Shown here: piece after piece, positions 1 to 9,310 of the stretch | Numbering within the stretch: the stretch's first letter is position 1 | How the letters are laid out: every line of letters begins with the position of its first letter | Origin: Hymenoscyphus infarciens | Lineage: Eukaryota; Ascomycota; Leotiomycetes; Helotiales; Helotiaceae | Assembly (NCBI GenBank): GCA_001414345.1 | Contig: LLCB01000678.1 | Span: 1-12,951, forward strand | Direction: 5' to 3' | DNA: 12,951 bases | Program-made: the position numbers and the translations under genes | Notes under the pieces: model-generated | The model's input: the letters and a program-made list of their open reading frames with translations, nothing else | The model's database searches: none | What the model was told of the DNA's origin: nothing

Positions 1-520
1 TATAACTTTACTAGAATAGATTCTAATTAGTAGAACTTATAATACTAGAATAGACTCTACTTAGTAGAACTTATAATACTAGAATAAGATTTAAGAAGTA
101 TAACTTTATTAGAATAGATTCTAATTAGTAGAACTTATAATACTAGAATAGGATTTAAAAAGTATAACTTTACTAGAATAGATTCTAATTAGTAGAACTT
201 ATACTACTAGTATAGATTCTAATTAGTAGAACCTATAATACTAGAATAAGATTTAAAAAGTATAACTTTACTAGAATAGATTCTAATTAGTAGAACTTAT
301 AATACTAGAATAGACTCTACTTAGTAGAACTTATAATACTAGAATAAGATTTAAGAAGTATAACTTTACTAGAATAGATTCTAATTAGTAGAACCTATAA
401 TACTAGAATAGGATTTAAAAAGTATAACTTTACTAGAATAGATTCTAATTAGTAGAACCTATAATACTAGTATAGACTCTAATTTATAAAAGGTATAATA
501 CTAGAATAGGTTTTAAGAAG
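1..520. repeat. Two successive 260-bp higher-order repeat blocks
   Basis: Within the array, 1-260 and 261-520 have the same module order (ABC-AC-ABC, 98+64+98 bp) and match at 247 of 260 positions by hand alignment. The first 98 bp are identical. Most differences lie in the last B and C modules; several of the rest are T/C exchanges, as at 109 versus 369 and 135 versus 395. This indicates block-wise duplication by unequal exchange or slippage on top of the older 27/34/37-bp periodicity. Confidence 0.9.
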
Positions 521-1170
521 TATAACTTTACTAGAATAGATTTTAATTAGTAAAATCTATAATACTAGAATAGGCTTTAAGAAGTATAACTTTACTAGAA
601 TAGATTCTAATTAGAAGAACTTATAATACTAGAATAGACTCCAATTAGTAGAATATATAATACTAGAATAGGTTTAATAAGTATAGCTTTACTAGAATAG
701 ATTCTAATTAGTAGAACTTATAATACTAGATTAAGATTTAAGAAGTATAACTTTACTAAAATATTTTTTAATTACTAGAACTTATACTACTAGAATAGGC
801 TCTTATTTATAAAATATATAATATTAGAAGAGGTTTTAGTAAATATAACTTTACTAGAAAGGATTCTAATTAGTAGAACTTATAATACTATAATAGCCTC
901 TACTTAGTAAAGTATAGAATACTAGAGTAGGTTTTAATAAGTATAACTTAACTAGAATAGATTCTAATTAATAGAACTAGAATAGGCTATACTTAGTAGA
1001 ATATATAATACTAGAATAAGTTTTAATTAGTATAACTTTACTTAAATAGAGTTCTTATTAGTAGAACCTATAGTACTAGAATAGCTCTTAGTTAGTAGAA
1101 CTTATAATATTAGAATAGATTCTAATTAGTAGTATCTATAGTACTAGAGTAGATCTACTTTAGATATACT
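1..1170. repeat. Tandem minisatellite array of three related modules
   Basis: The array is built from module A (37 bp, beginning tataactttactagaataga), module B (34 bp, beginning tataatactagaatagactc) and module C (27 bp, beginning tataatactagaata and ending in an A/G-rich tail). All three share the core TAnTAGAATAG, so they descend from one shorter unit. Reading left to right the order is ABC, AC, ABC, ABC, AC, ABC, AC, ABC, AC, ABC, ABC, A-truncated B-C, AB, then two more B-like units. Boundaries fall at 1, 38, 72, 99, 136, 163, 200, 234, 261 and so on. Module A opens exactly at base 1, so the array probably continues upstream. Copies become more divergent towards 1170. No gene is visible. 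The unit contains essentially no CA or TG. Function unknown; satellite-like arrays of this kind are common in fungal heterochromatin. Confidence 0.95.
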
Positions 1171-1182
1171 TTTAGAACTAAC
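1171..1182 (+). repeat. Candidate left terminal inverted repeat of the KDZ element
   Basis: The 12-mer tttagaactaac lies directly after the last array unit. Its exact reverse complement is at 4620-4631, just past the end of the transposase frame. Weaker similarity continues inward on both sides (a TAGATA block). No matching 8-bp target duplication is visible outside (gatatact on the left, ccctaaat on the right). In sequence this biased a 12-bp match can arise by chance. Confidence 0.35.
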
Positions 1183-1321
1183 TCTAGATAGCCTATTTCT
1201 CTATAAACGTTTAATTTAAAGTCTCTTAAAAAGGAATCTAACTAAGGTAGGCAATTTAGTTATATTAAAAGATTAAGAATTAAGATAATTTTAGATATAT
1301 AGTAGCGTATATAATATTATA

Positions 1322-4300
1322 CGTATACCTTTATAAGGTTAAGGTAGCCTTTAGTTTTATTCTTATTTTCTTACTACTTCTTTTATTATATCTTATTTAT
1401 ACTATTACCTTAGAATAAGTTAAGACGGTTATTATAAAGACTTTTATAGATCTAAGTAATTTACTATTTAAATATCTACATTATCTAATTAAAATAATAT
1501 TTCTTATACTAACTAGGAGAATATTCCTCTAGATTATAATAGGCTTAAGAACGATATCTAAGAACCTAAATTAAGACTAAGCTAGTTAAATCTATAAAAT
1601 CGCTAAGTAAGGGATATAAATTAGAAATAAGCTTTACTAAGTCTAGGCTAGGCTTTATATAATAAGGGGATAGTTTATATAGCTAAAAAATGCTTATAAA
1701 AAATATAAATAGTTATATATATTAGCATCCTTAGTAAGATCCTTATAATTTTAATTAAAAATATTAATCTAATTAAATTTATAGAAGCCTAGGAATCCCT
1801 CGTTATATATTATATATATAAATAGTTAAGAGTAACTATAATAATTAAAGATAGATATTTCCTAACTATACCTAAAAACCCTAAAATCGCATTTTATATA
1901 AATTTACTTTAACTCTTCTATAAAATACTTATATATAGTTTAGTAAGTAAATATAGATTTACTTATAGTATTAAGAAGCTATATAAAATTAAGAGACTTT
2001 ATTAATTACTAAATCTTAAAAAGGTCTTTAAATACGCTTATTTTAATTAGTTAATAGTATAGTAAGTATATAATAATATCTTAGATAAAGATTTAAGTAT
2101 TATTATTTATATAAAAGAGAGTAAGGTATTTAAGGTATTAGAAGGTTACTCTAAGGAAATTATTATAAAAGATGTCTTTAGAGATACTTCTTTACTAGAT
2201 GTTAATAAGCTTAGAGAAAAACTAGGGTTTTTCTTTAGAAGTTCTTCTAATAAGGTTAATATTATTATATTACTAGGGGGTCTTTCTAGAAACTTCTTAA
2301 AAGAGGTTAATTATTATTATTAGATAATAATAGGTTTACTACTTAATACTTACTTAGTATGTTTTTATTAAGGTAGTAATAAGGTTATAGATTATACTAA
2401 TCCTTATAACTAGGGATAAGATAGTAATTTCTAATATAAAAGAAGAAGAGGTCTTAGGTATTAAACTCCTTATTAATAAACTACTATACCCTTTTTTATA
2501 AAAGACCTTTTAAAAGAAGAGTATATAGAAGTATATAAGTATAAAAGTTTAAAATCCTATCTTTATTATTTTTAAACTATAGAGTCTAATAAAAAGACTT
2601 TTAGTAAATTTAAGAGCTTAGACTAAACTAGACTTATAAATATAGTATACTACTATAGAACTACTTTATGTCTTATAAATCTTTATTAAGGTAAGAGATT
2701 TAGTAGTATAATATATCTTTTTAAATTAATTTTTAATATATTACCTTTCTAATCCTATGTTATTTTTTAATACGATATTATATATAAATTTAGGCTATAT
2801 CTAGAGCAAGAATATAAGGAAATCTTAAAATAAGTTAACTATATTATAAATATCTTCTATTAATATTTATATACTTTATTATATTAATTAAAATAGAGGC
2901 TATATTATATAGAATTCTTAGGTCTTAGAGATAGAGAGAGGGTTAAGAGAGACTAGTCTTTAAAGGTATATCTTATTCTATTTTTAAGAGTCTTAAGTAC
3001 TATATATTAAGAATATATTCTTAATACTTAAACTCTTTTTTAAGTAATAATATAACGTTAATTACTTAGAATAACCTTATAAAAGAGATACTAAAGAATA
3101 AAATAAGTTATTATAGCTTTTAATAAAGTTATTAAAAAGATATGTTTATATCTTAGAATAAGGGAAAATAATATTAAAACTTAATTTAAGGAATATATAT
3201 ATCTTTAATAGCTTTAGTTTATAAAAAAATAAGAGCTTTAATAAGTAGTTAAAAAGAGACGTCCTTTTAAATATCTTTACTATTATCTTTTTTAGAAGTA
3301 TAAGATATTAGAAAGATAAAAAGAAGTAGTAAAACATTTAGAGGATTAATTAAAAGATATTCTAGTATTAAAAAGTTTACTTAATTAATAGAAATCTATA
3401 GAACTATAATATCTAATAAAGCGACTTTTATTAATTAATATAGAAGATTAAATTACTTAATAATATAATAATAAGTTAGCTAAATAAAAGATAGTTTATA
3501 GAGAGTAGATAACTAATAAGTTAATTAATTAATATTAGATTATATAGACTTAGGATAGGATTACTAAATAATTTACTAACCTCTATTATAAAACTATAGT
3601 AAGAGTATAATAATAGAGAAATATTTAAAATTATTTTAATACTAAAGGAACGAAAAAGGCTAGTACTTACGCTTAGTTACTCTTTAATACTCTACTTAAA
3701 ATATAGTTAAGAATCGAAAATATTAATAAAACTATAGTTAAATTACTAATTTATATACTAAGAATAAACATTATCTTACTTTAAACCTTTAACTCTATAA
3801 TACTTAAAGTAGAATTAAATAGAGTAATATAGATTTATAAAATTATAAGGTCTTTTACTTTAAATTTAAATAATAATAATCCTATAAATTCCTTTAGCTT
3901 TATATTAAATATTAATATACTCTATAGAATTAATACTTTATAGTATTTAAAAAGAGGAGAGGAAGAGATAGAGATTTTAAAAAGGGAATAGAAGAGGGTT
4001 ATATCTTAGTATATTAATATATTATTAATACTTCTTATATAAGTATATAGTATTCTACCTAGAAACGTAAAATACTAGGAATTACTTCTTTAAAGAATTC
4101 TATATTAATTAAATACGTTTAAATCTTTACTAAGAGATAAGAAAGAAGGTAAAGAAGGATTAGAAGAGAAAGATATAAGTAAAAATTTATAAAGTAAGTT
4201 AAAAGTAGTTAAAAGAATAATAGATAAAAAAGCTAACTAAGATATTATAGCTATTATAAGTAACTCTTATATGTTTTTTCTATAAATTAAAATATATAAA

Positions 4301-4555
4301 GTAGAAGAGGATTAATATATAGAAGTATTAAGAAGTTTAAGTACTAATAATAAATAAATTAAGAGTTATATTAAAAAGGTAAGAGAATTAGATATAACTT
4401 AAGTAAAAATAAAAAGAATTAAGTAAGAATAACTAGAAATCTATTATAAGAAAATTAATAGAATTAATTAATATCTTTAAAGAAATTCCTAATAAAGCTA
4501 GTAATAAAATAAGATATTTAAAGTATCTACTATAACTATAAGAAGAATTATTTAA
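1322..4555 (+). pseudogene. RIP-degraded KDZ-superfamily transposase
   Basis: This is the fossil of a cut-and-paste DNA transposase of the Kyakuja-Dileera-Zisupton group, about 1,080 codons, all in one frame (codon starts congruent to 2 mod 3). In-frame stops are TAA or TAG, as expected from CAA, CAG or TGG after RIP. Motifs in order: IPKNPKIAF at 1868-1894 (N-terminal region resembling fungal KDZ proteins); a Cys pair at 2351-2362 (TAC from TGC, then TGT); DGNF at 2420-2431 (GGT changed to AGT); YDIMCK at 2771-2788; HxxxHxxxCQ at 2858-2887 (H, C and Q codons read TAT, TAT and TAA); GLRDGERVERDWS at 2921-2959, where G, E and W have become AGA, AAG and TAG. These carry the acidic residues thought to form the RNase H-fold active site. 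A Gln/Lys/Glu-rich, probably coiled-coil region follows (about 3300-3650), then a helical C-terminal part. The start is uncertain, since coding character fades upstream of about 1500; the end is the last plausible stop. No intact copy, promoter or intron can be assigned. Confidence 0.85.
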
Positions 4556-4619
4556 AATATAATAAGTTTTATACCCCCCTTTTTTATTAATTATACTATA
4601 CTAAAAGAGCTTATATCTA

Positions 4620-4631
4620 GTTAGTTCTAAA
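4620..4631 (-). repeat. Candidate right terminal inverted repeat of the KDZ element
   Basis: The 12-mer gttagttctaaa is the exact reverse complement of 1171-1182. If both are real ends the element spans 1171-4631 (3,461 bp), a sensible size for a KDZ element with one transposase gene. A C6 tract followed by T7 at 4574-4586 sits between the frame end and this site. The same caveats apply as for the left copy. Confidence 0.35.
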
Positions 4632-5340
4632 CCCTAAATAAATCCTTTACCTAGGAGAGGATAGCCTAAGCTATATAGCTACTAAATACTACCTTATTCC
4701 TCCTCTTAACTTAACTTTCCTACTTCTATATGCTTTACTATAAAAGCTAGTAGCTTTAAAAAGATAGTCTTCTTACTTATATAAAAGGTAATAAGAGTCT
4801 AGTATACTAAGTAAGTTTATAAAAGGATAGAAGAGTTAATACTAGGCTAAATAACTAGGGAGTAATTAGCTAAATAAATAATAAATAGATAAAGTAGAAA
4901 ATTCAGGTTTTAAATATAAATACCTTTAGCGTTTAAGGTAAAAGTAGTTAATATATAGTAGATTTTATACTTTTTCTATCTATATATATATAACTAAGCT
5001 TAAGCTACTTAAGAAAGTTCTCTATATAGTTAGTAGTTCTTATAAGGTTTATATATACTAGGTTAGTTTCTTTTATTAGTACTAAATTAGTTTTTAACTT
5101 TAAAACACCTTAGCTAGTTAATTATATATATTATAGTATAGAATTTAATTTATTACCTTTTTAAAGATAGCTTAATGCTTTATCTCTTCTTCTAAGTTAA
5201 TGTTATTAGCTATTAGGTCTTATACCTCTAAACCCTCTATATAATAATAAATACTAGATTCTATATACTATATACCTAGATTCTAATATTATAAAATCCT
5301 CTAGTACGTATACTAAGCCTTAGCTAAATAACTGTTTTAT
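4632..5340. other. Degraded A+T-rich spacer, no assignable gene
   Basis: This stretch follows the putative right end of the KDZ element. All frames carry frequent TAA/TAG on both strands and I found no motif I recognise. There are scattered surviving TG and CA sites (for example near 4730, 4903, 5105, 5175 and 5202), so it is mutated like its surroundings. It is probably an old repeat or transposon remnant rather than unique intergenic DNA, but that is inference from the mutation pattern alone. Confidence 0.5.
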
Positions 5341-6640
5341 TACTAGTACTCTATAAAACTTAATAATTCTCTCCTTCCTTCTACTTAGTAATAATAGTCT
5401 CCTCTTACTAAATATAATAAAAGTGCTTAGTCTAATAGTAATTCTTCTTTATCTCTAGTATTTAAATTATAATTTTAGGAATCTCTTTAAAAGACTAGTA
5501 ATACTTATACTTTAAACTAGCTATATAGACCTAGAAATATATTAATATAAGTATTAAAAGAAGAAAGGAGGAAATACTTATTAGTTTCTATTTCTTTACT
5601 ATACTATTCTTACTTATACTTATACTTAACTCTCTAATTTAGAAGGTTAACTTATATTAAGTAAGAGTAAGAGAGGTTGTTTATCTTTAATATATTATTA
5701 AAGGAAATTATATATTATATTAGTTAGATAATAGTTTCTTATCTATTAATTAAGTACTAGCTATTTAAAATTGTTATTAAGTAAAGAAGAATTATTTATT
5801 TCTAGCTAGTTATTTATCTTAAGTAAAGAAGAATTATTTATCTCTTACTAGTTAATTACTAACTATTTAAAATAGATGTTAAGAAAAGAACTATTTTAGT
5901 TTAGCTAGCTAGCTTCTAGTAGTTAAGATTCGCTGTTTATTAAAGATTTATAGTCTATAAAAGTGCTTATTAGAGGTTCTATTCAATTCTATAGTTTATA
6001 TCTTACTTATCTAAGAACCTTATAGAAATAATTTATAATATATTCCTTCTCTTACTCTAATATATATAAAGGTTAAAAGTTCTACTAGTATAAGAGGATT
6101 TAACTATCTTAGTTAGAATCTAGCTACTTAGTTATTAATTTATATTATTAAATTTAAATTTCGTCCTTATCTTCTATATAGTAGAAATAACCTTATCTTT
6201 TCTATATCTACTCTTTTACTTATATAAAATTGTTAATTTTACTTTAGTATAGTTATATAAAAGTTTAATAAGTTATAGATAGGAAAAATTCCCTAATACT
6301 AAGTTTATTATATAGATTATTAATTTATTATCTCTTATTTTATTATACTTTTATAATAATATTATACTAGTATATATAAACTATAATTATTTTCTAAGTT
6401 ATAAAAGGGAGTTAGTATTAAGAATTATTTAATATTTTATTAAAATCGAATCTATTAACTTAGAGTAACTATTCCTTAATCTCTTATATAGTATAGCTCT
6501 ATTCTAGCAAGCCTTAAGTAGAGCGGATTCTTACTACTTTTATACTCTAAAATGTTTAAAGCTTAGTAACCTAGCCGGTATCTGTTCTCGATGTCTTTAT
6601 ATGATTTCGACTAGTAGTAGATACTAGAATCGGTATTTAG
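5340..6640. pseudogene. Possible coding fossil, strand undecided
   Basis: Two overlapping readings look protein-like. On the plus strand, codon starts divisible by 3 give a long interrupted reading from about 5523 to 6610. On the minus strand, a reading entering at about 6620 begins with a convincing stretch (RHREQIPARL near 6575-6605, where the CAG codon survives unmutated) and runs down to about 5890. The two frames share codon boundaries, so stops on one strand are TTA/CTA leucine codons on the other; over 5943-6590 I counted about equal numbers of each, so stop density does not decide the strand. I slightly prefer the minus reading near 6600 because of its richer residual codons. No family was recognised. 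It may hold pieces of more than one element. Confidence 0.3.
5757..5898. repeat. Short direct repeats within degraded sequence
   Basis: The motif ttaagtaaagaagaatta occurs at 5777 and again at 5819 (42-bp period, about 22 identical bases). A third, diverged version begins at 5879 (ttaagaaaagaactattt). The first and third copies are both preceded by ctatttaaaat (5761 and 5863), so a segment of about 100 bp containing the motif was duplicated as well. The period is a multiple of three, which would suit an amino-acid repeat in a former gene, but the frame is not established. Confidence 0.65.
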
Positions 6641-6662
6641 TAGTATATATATTATAACTGTT
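6545..6662. other. Island with retained TG and CG sites
   Basis: Five TG dinucleotides (6553, 6583, 6592, 6602, 6659) and four CG (in agccgg, ctcgat, ttcgac and atcggt) fall in about 118 bases, several times the density of the neighbouring sequence. On the minus strand it reads as ordinary-looking sequence containing a tataaag-like hexamer (about 6593-6602). It could be younger or unique sequence, the edge of an insertion, or part of a terminal repeat that escaped RIP. Which of these applies cannot be told from here. Confidence 0.5.
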
Positions 6663-6678
6663 AGTCTAGTATCTACTA
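6615..6678. repeat. 14-bp perfect inverted repeat, 36-base loop
   Basis: The arms are tagtagatactaga (6615-6628) and its exact reverse complement tctagtatctacta (6665-6678). The right arm overlaps a direct repeat: atctactattaatt occurs at 6671-6684 and again at 6698-6711, 27 bp apart. The arrangement could be a fossil transposon end, a hairpin-forming site or a small palindromic duplication. The bases are low-complexity, so function is not claimed. Confidence 0.6.
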
Positions 6679-6711
6679 TTAATTAATAGTATTAATTATC
6701 TACTATTAATT

Positions 6712-7329
6712 TAGGTTATATTTACTTATACGTTTAATAAGATATAGTAATATATAGCTTTAGTTTAGGAAATGACTTATTATTAATAACTTCTAGAAAA
6801 GTTTATCTTATAATATTTATACTCTTTAATAGTCTGAACTTAGGACTTAACACTACCTCTCTTCCTCTCTCTCTCTATTATTATCTTTTTAAGGTTATAT
6901 AGTTTTAAAAAAGATTACTAGAGAACTATAAAGCTAGTTAGACGATATAAATAGAATATTTAAAGTAAAAACACTAGAAAAGTAGTACTTTTAATTATCT
7001 TAGGTATTATATAGGCTAAGGTATAAACCTTAGATAAGTACTATCTACTACTACGTACTATAATAGAGTTAATTTTATAATTACTTTTTTAGTAACCTTT
7101 ATTTATATATAGATTCTTAAGTATCTTAAAGAAAAATTTTAAGTACTATATATATAAAAACTTACTTAAACGGATAACTAAAATATAACTGAACCTAGTA
7201 CTACTATATAAAATAAAAGATAGGAAAGAGCTATATTATAGAGTGTTAATATATTATAAGAAGTATTTAAAGAGCTTTTAGAAGTAATTATTTAGAATAT
7301 AAAGCATTTACTTACTCTTTACCTTAGAT
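6712..7329. other. Degraded sequence, weak minus-strand coding character
   Basis: This region lies between the repeat cluster and the clearer minus-strand fossil. Minus-strand readings remain partly open here (for example about 7096-6990), but in a different phase from the fossil above 7330, so either indels have scrambled the frame or the gene has ended. A pyrimidine run (ctctcttcctctctctctct region, about 6857-6876) is a small CT-rich low-complexity tract. Nothing else was recognised. Confidence 0.4.
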
Positions 7330-7794
7330 ACTATCTATAGTAGCTCTCTATTTTCTGTTTTCTATCTTATTTACTATTAGTACTATTATATCTACTACTA
7401 TACTCTTACTCTTTAACTCTAAGAAATTTAACTAAATGTTATAATATTTATCTAGTTTAGAACTTACTAAGGTACTCTCTAGCTCCTTTAATAAAACCTT
7501 TATAGTATAATTAGAGATAGCTAGACTTAAGCTATATAATATCTTATATACTACTTCGAATATAGTACTAAGTATAAGAGATATAATAAATAGAGGCCGT
7601 CTTTTAATAAGTATCTTATAGTTAAAACGTTTAAAGAGAATTTTAAATTTCTATAGATATTTATTTATTATAGTTACTAAATAATATACTAGAGCTAAAC
7701 TAAATCTTCTAAGCTTTTATAATTTAGTATAATTATCTATAAGAATAAGATTTTCTAAGATAAAGAGAGTAACTTATAAATAAGGATTAGTTAT

Positions 7795-7803
7795 AAAAAA
7801 AAA
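7795..7803. other. A9 homopolymer at a fossil frameshift
   Basis: Nine consecutive A on the plus strand (T9 on the minus strand). Eight would keep the minus-strand reading in one frame across this point; nine shifts it. This is the usual site for a slippage indel in a decayed gene, though a sequencing or assembly length error in the homopolymer would look the same. Confidence 0.6.
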
Positions 7804-8898
7804 CAGGTTTAAACTTATAATTATATATATTAAAAGGTCCTACCTTTACTAAAGTAGTAATCGATTTAATAGTTTAAGCTAGTATAATTAGAATAGTAGT
7901 AAAGATAGTATATATACCTTAGAAAGATACTCTAGAATAAGGTTTATTTTATTTCTTTATCTTCTTTTAATATAGTATCTTAATCTAGCTTTAGAGCTGC
8001 TGTTATTTATTTAATATTCTTATTTTATTAATATAAGCCTAGATAAAAGAAGAGGTAGGCTTTAAGTTATAGAATACTATTAGAACCGGGATCTTTACTA
8101 CTAGATTTTAGCTATATCGAAATCCTAGTAATTTGCTATAAAATATTAAAGTTAGTTTATTATTTTAATAATAATATATAAAGTATAAAATACTTTTAAA
8201 GCCTCTTAGAAGTTATAGCTTATAAGAGTATATATATAAGCTAGCCTATACTATTATTATATACTATAAGTATAGTATATAGTAGAATAAGTATAATATA
8301 GTTCTAAGTATGTTTCTACTAGATACTATAAGAGAGGCTAAACTAGTAGATAGTCTTATTATTAGGAATTTAATTCTCTAGATATAGTAGAAGTTGTTTA
8401 GTATTATAATTAATAGGGTTTAAATAGTTAGAGGTCTAATTTAGAGGGTAGATATATAATCCTTAAAACTCTTATAGAATTAACTAGATTAACCCTTTCT
8501 CTAGGTTAGCTAAGAAAGAAAGGTAAGAAGATATATTATTATAACTATATATAAGATTATTAGGTATTATATAATTAGTATTAAGAGGAGAGGACTTTAA
8601 GAGGAAGGAAGTACTATATTCTAAAGTATTTATTTTATATACTAATCCTATTTCTAGATTACTATAAGCATATTCTAGATCGTAATCCGGTTTCTAGACT
8701 ACTCTACCTTACCTATATAATATATACTCTTTATTCTATATTCTTAACCTATCTTATATAGATAAAGAAATTACTTATTATCTCTATACTTTTTTCTTTA
8801 GTCTACTAAACCTTTAACGTTCTTAATATCTACTCTTTAACTACCCTCTCTTTTCTTAGAACTAGAACCTTAGTAGAAACCTTCTCTCTTAGCTCTTT

Positions 8899-8980
8899 AT
8901 TTTCACTATGATTTTTACGATTTTATATCTATAAGAATATAATAACTCGTCGCAAAACTAAGCTTTAGTATACACGAAGT
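8899..8980. other. Second island with retained CA, TG and CG sites
   Basis: CA or TG survive near 8904, 8909, 8953 and 8973, and CG occurs in acga (about 8918), cgtcgc (8948-8953) and acgaag (about 8974), in about 80 bases. This resembles the island at 6545-6662. The 11-mer actaagcttta (8957-8967) is present inverted at 6557-6567, though its AAGCTT core is palindromic, so that match is weak evidence. The island lies at the upstream edge of the minus-strand fossil. Confidence 0.45.
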
Positions 8981-9080
8981 TAAAGTAATATTATAGATTA
9001 GTATAGCTATTACTAGGAATTAGAAAAAGAATTAAACTTACTAGTAAAAGAGGATTAGAAGGTAGAGAAGAATATATTAT

Positions 9081-9310
9081 ATTAGTAGAATAGAATTATA
9101 AGGAGTTATAATAGAGAAATCGAGGATATTATAGTAAAAGGCTTTATTCTATTAGTAGAATAAACTTATTAAGACTTATACTAGCGTAGTCTTATTAGTA
9201 GAGTAGAATAATAAAGCTATAATAGAGAATTAAGAATATTATAGTAAGAGGCTTTATTCTACTAATAGAATAGAATTATAAGGAGTTATAATAAGGAAAT
9301 TAACTTAGAA
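9081..9310. repeat. Imperfect tandem repeat, units of about 67 and 113 bp
   Basis: The block containing agaattataaggagttata appears at about 9092 and again 180 bp later at about 9272. A diverged copy lies in between, starting at about 9197. All three begin with a TAGAATAGAA-like phrase, and the first two run into a shared gctttattct segment (about 9141 and 9251). Offsets between copies are 113 and 67 bp; the 46-bp excess is itself a partial unit (about 9150-9195). The units shift phase, so if this was once coding the frame has since been lost. Confidence 0.7.

Larger units (their letters stand above)
7330..8990 (-). pseudogene. Unidentified coding fossil with a frameshift at an A9 tract
   Basis: A long minus-strand reading of roughly 550 codons, with stops that are all explainable as mutated Gln, Trp or Arg codons. 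The upstream part keeps one phase from about 8989 to 7804 without drift. Its best pieces are LVVKIPVL (about 8100), NKPYSRVSF (about 7950) and LVKVGPFN (about 7840), with CAGCAG surviving unmutated near 7998. At 7795-7803 there is a run of nine A on the plus strand; past it the reading continues one phase over and is the cleanest stretch, only about six stops in 155 codons (about 7794-7330), with a Lys/Leu-rich helical composition and KRRPLF near 7600. The low stop density in that stretch is the main evidence for coding. I do not recognise the family. A transposon protein is likely from context but unproven. The ends are approximate. Confidence 0.5.

Noticed and set aside
1..1170. CRISPR-like regular repeats
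   Set aside because: There are no unique spacers: every segment between repeats is itself a related module, so this is a minisatellite. The rest of the window points to a fungus.
1330..2330. Minus-strand reading that looks protein-like (for example near 1545)
   Set aside because: The plus-strand frame links without a break to the KDZ motifs downstream, so the minus reading is treated as a shadow.
3245..3265. KKRRPF stretch resembling an AT-hook
   Set aside because: It lacks the RGRP core and lies inside the transposase frame; not enough to call a domain.
1322..4555. Introns in the KDZ gene
   Set aside because: GT and AG occur everywhere after mutation, and the frame keeps one phase from about 1500 to 4555, so no intron is needed or assignable.
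4631..4639. Telomere-like accctaaat
   Set aside because: A single occurrence with no tandem TTAGGG/CCCTAA repeats nearby.
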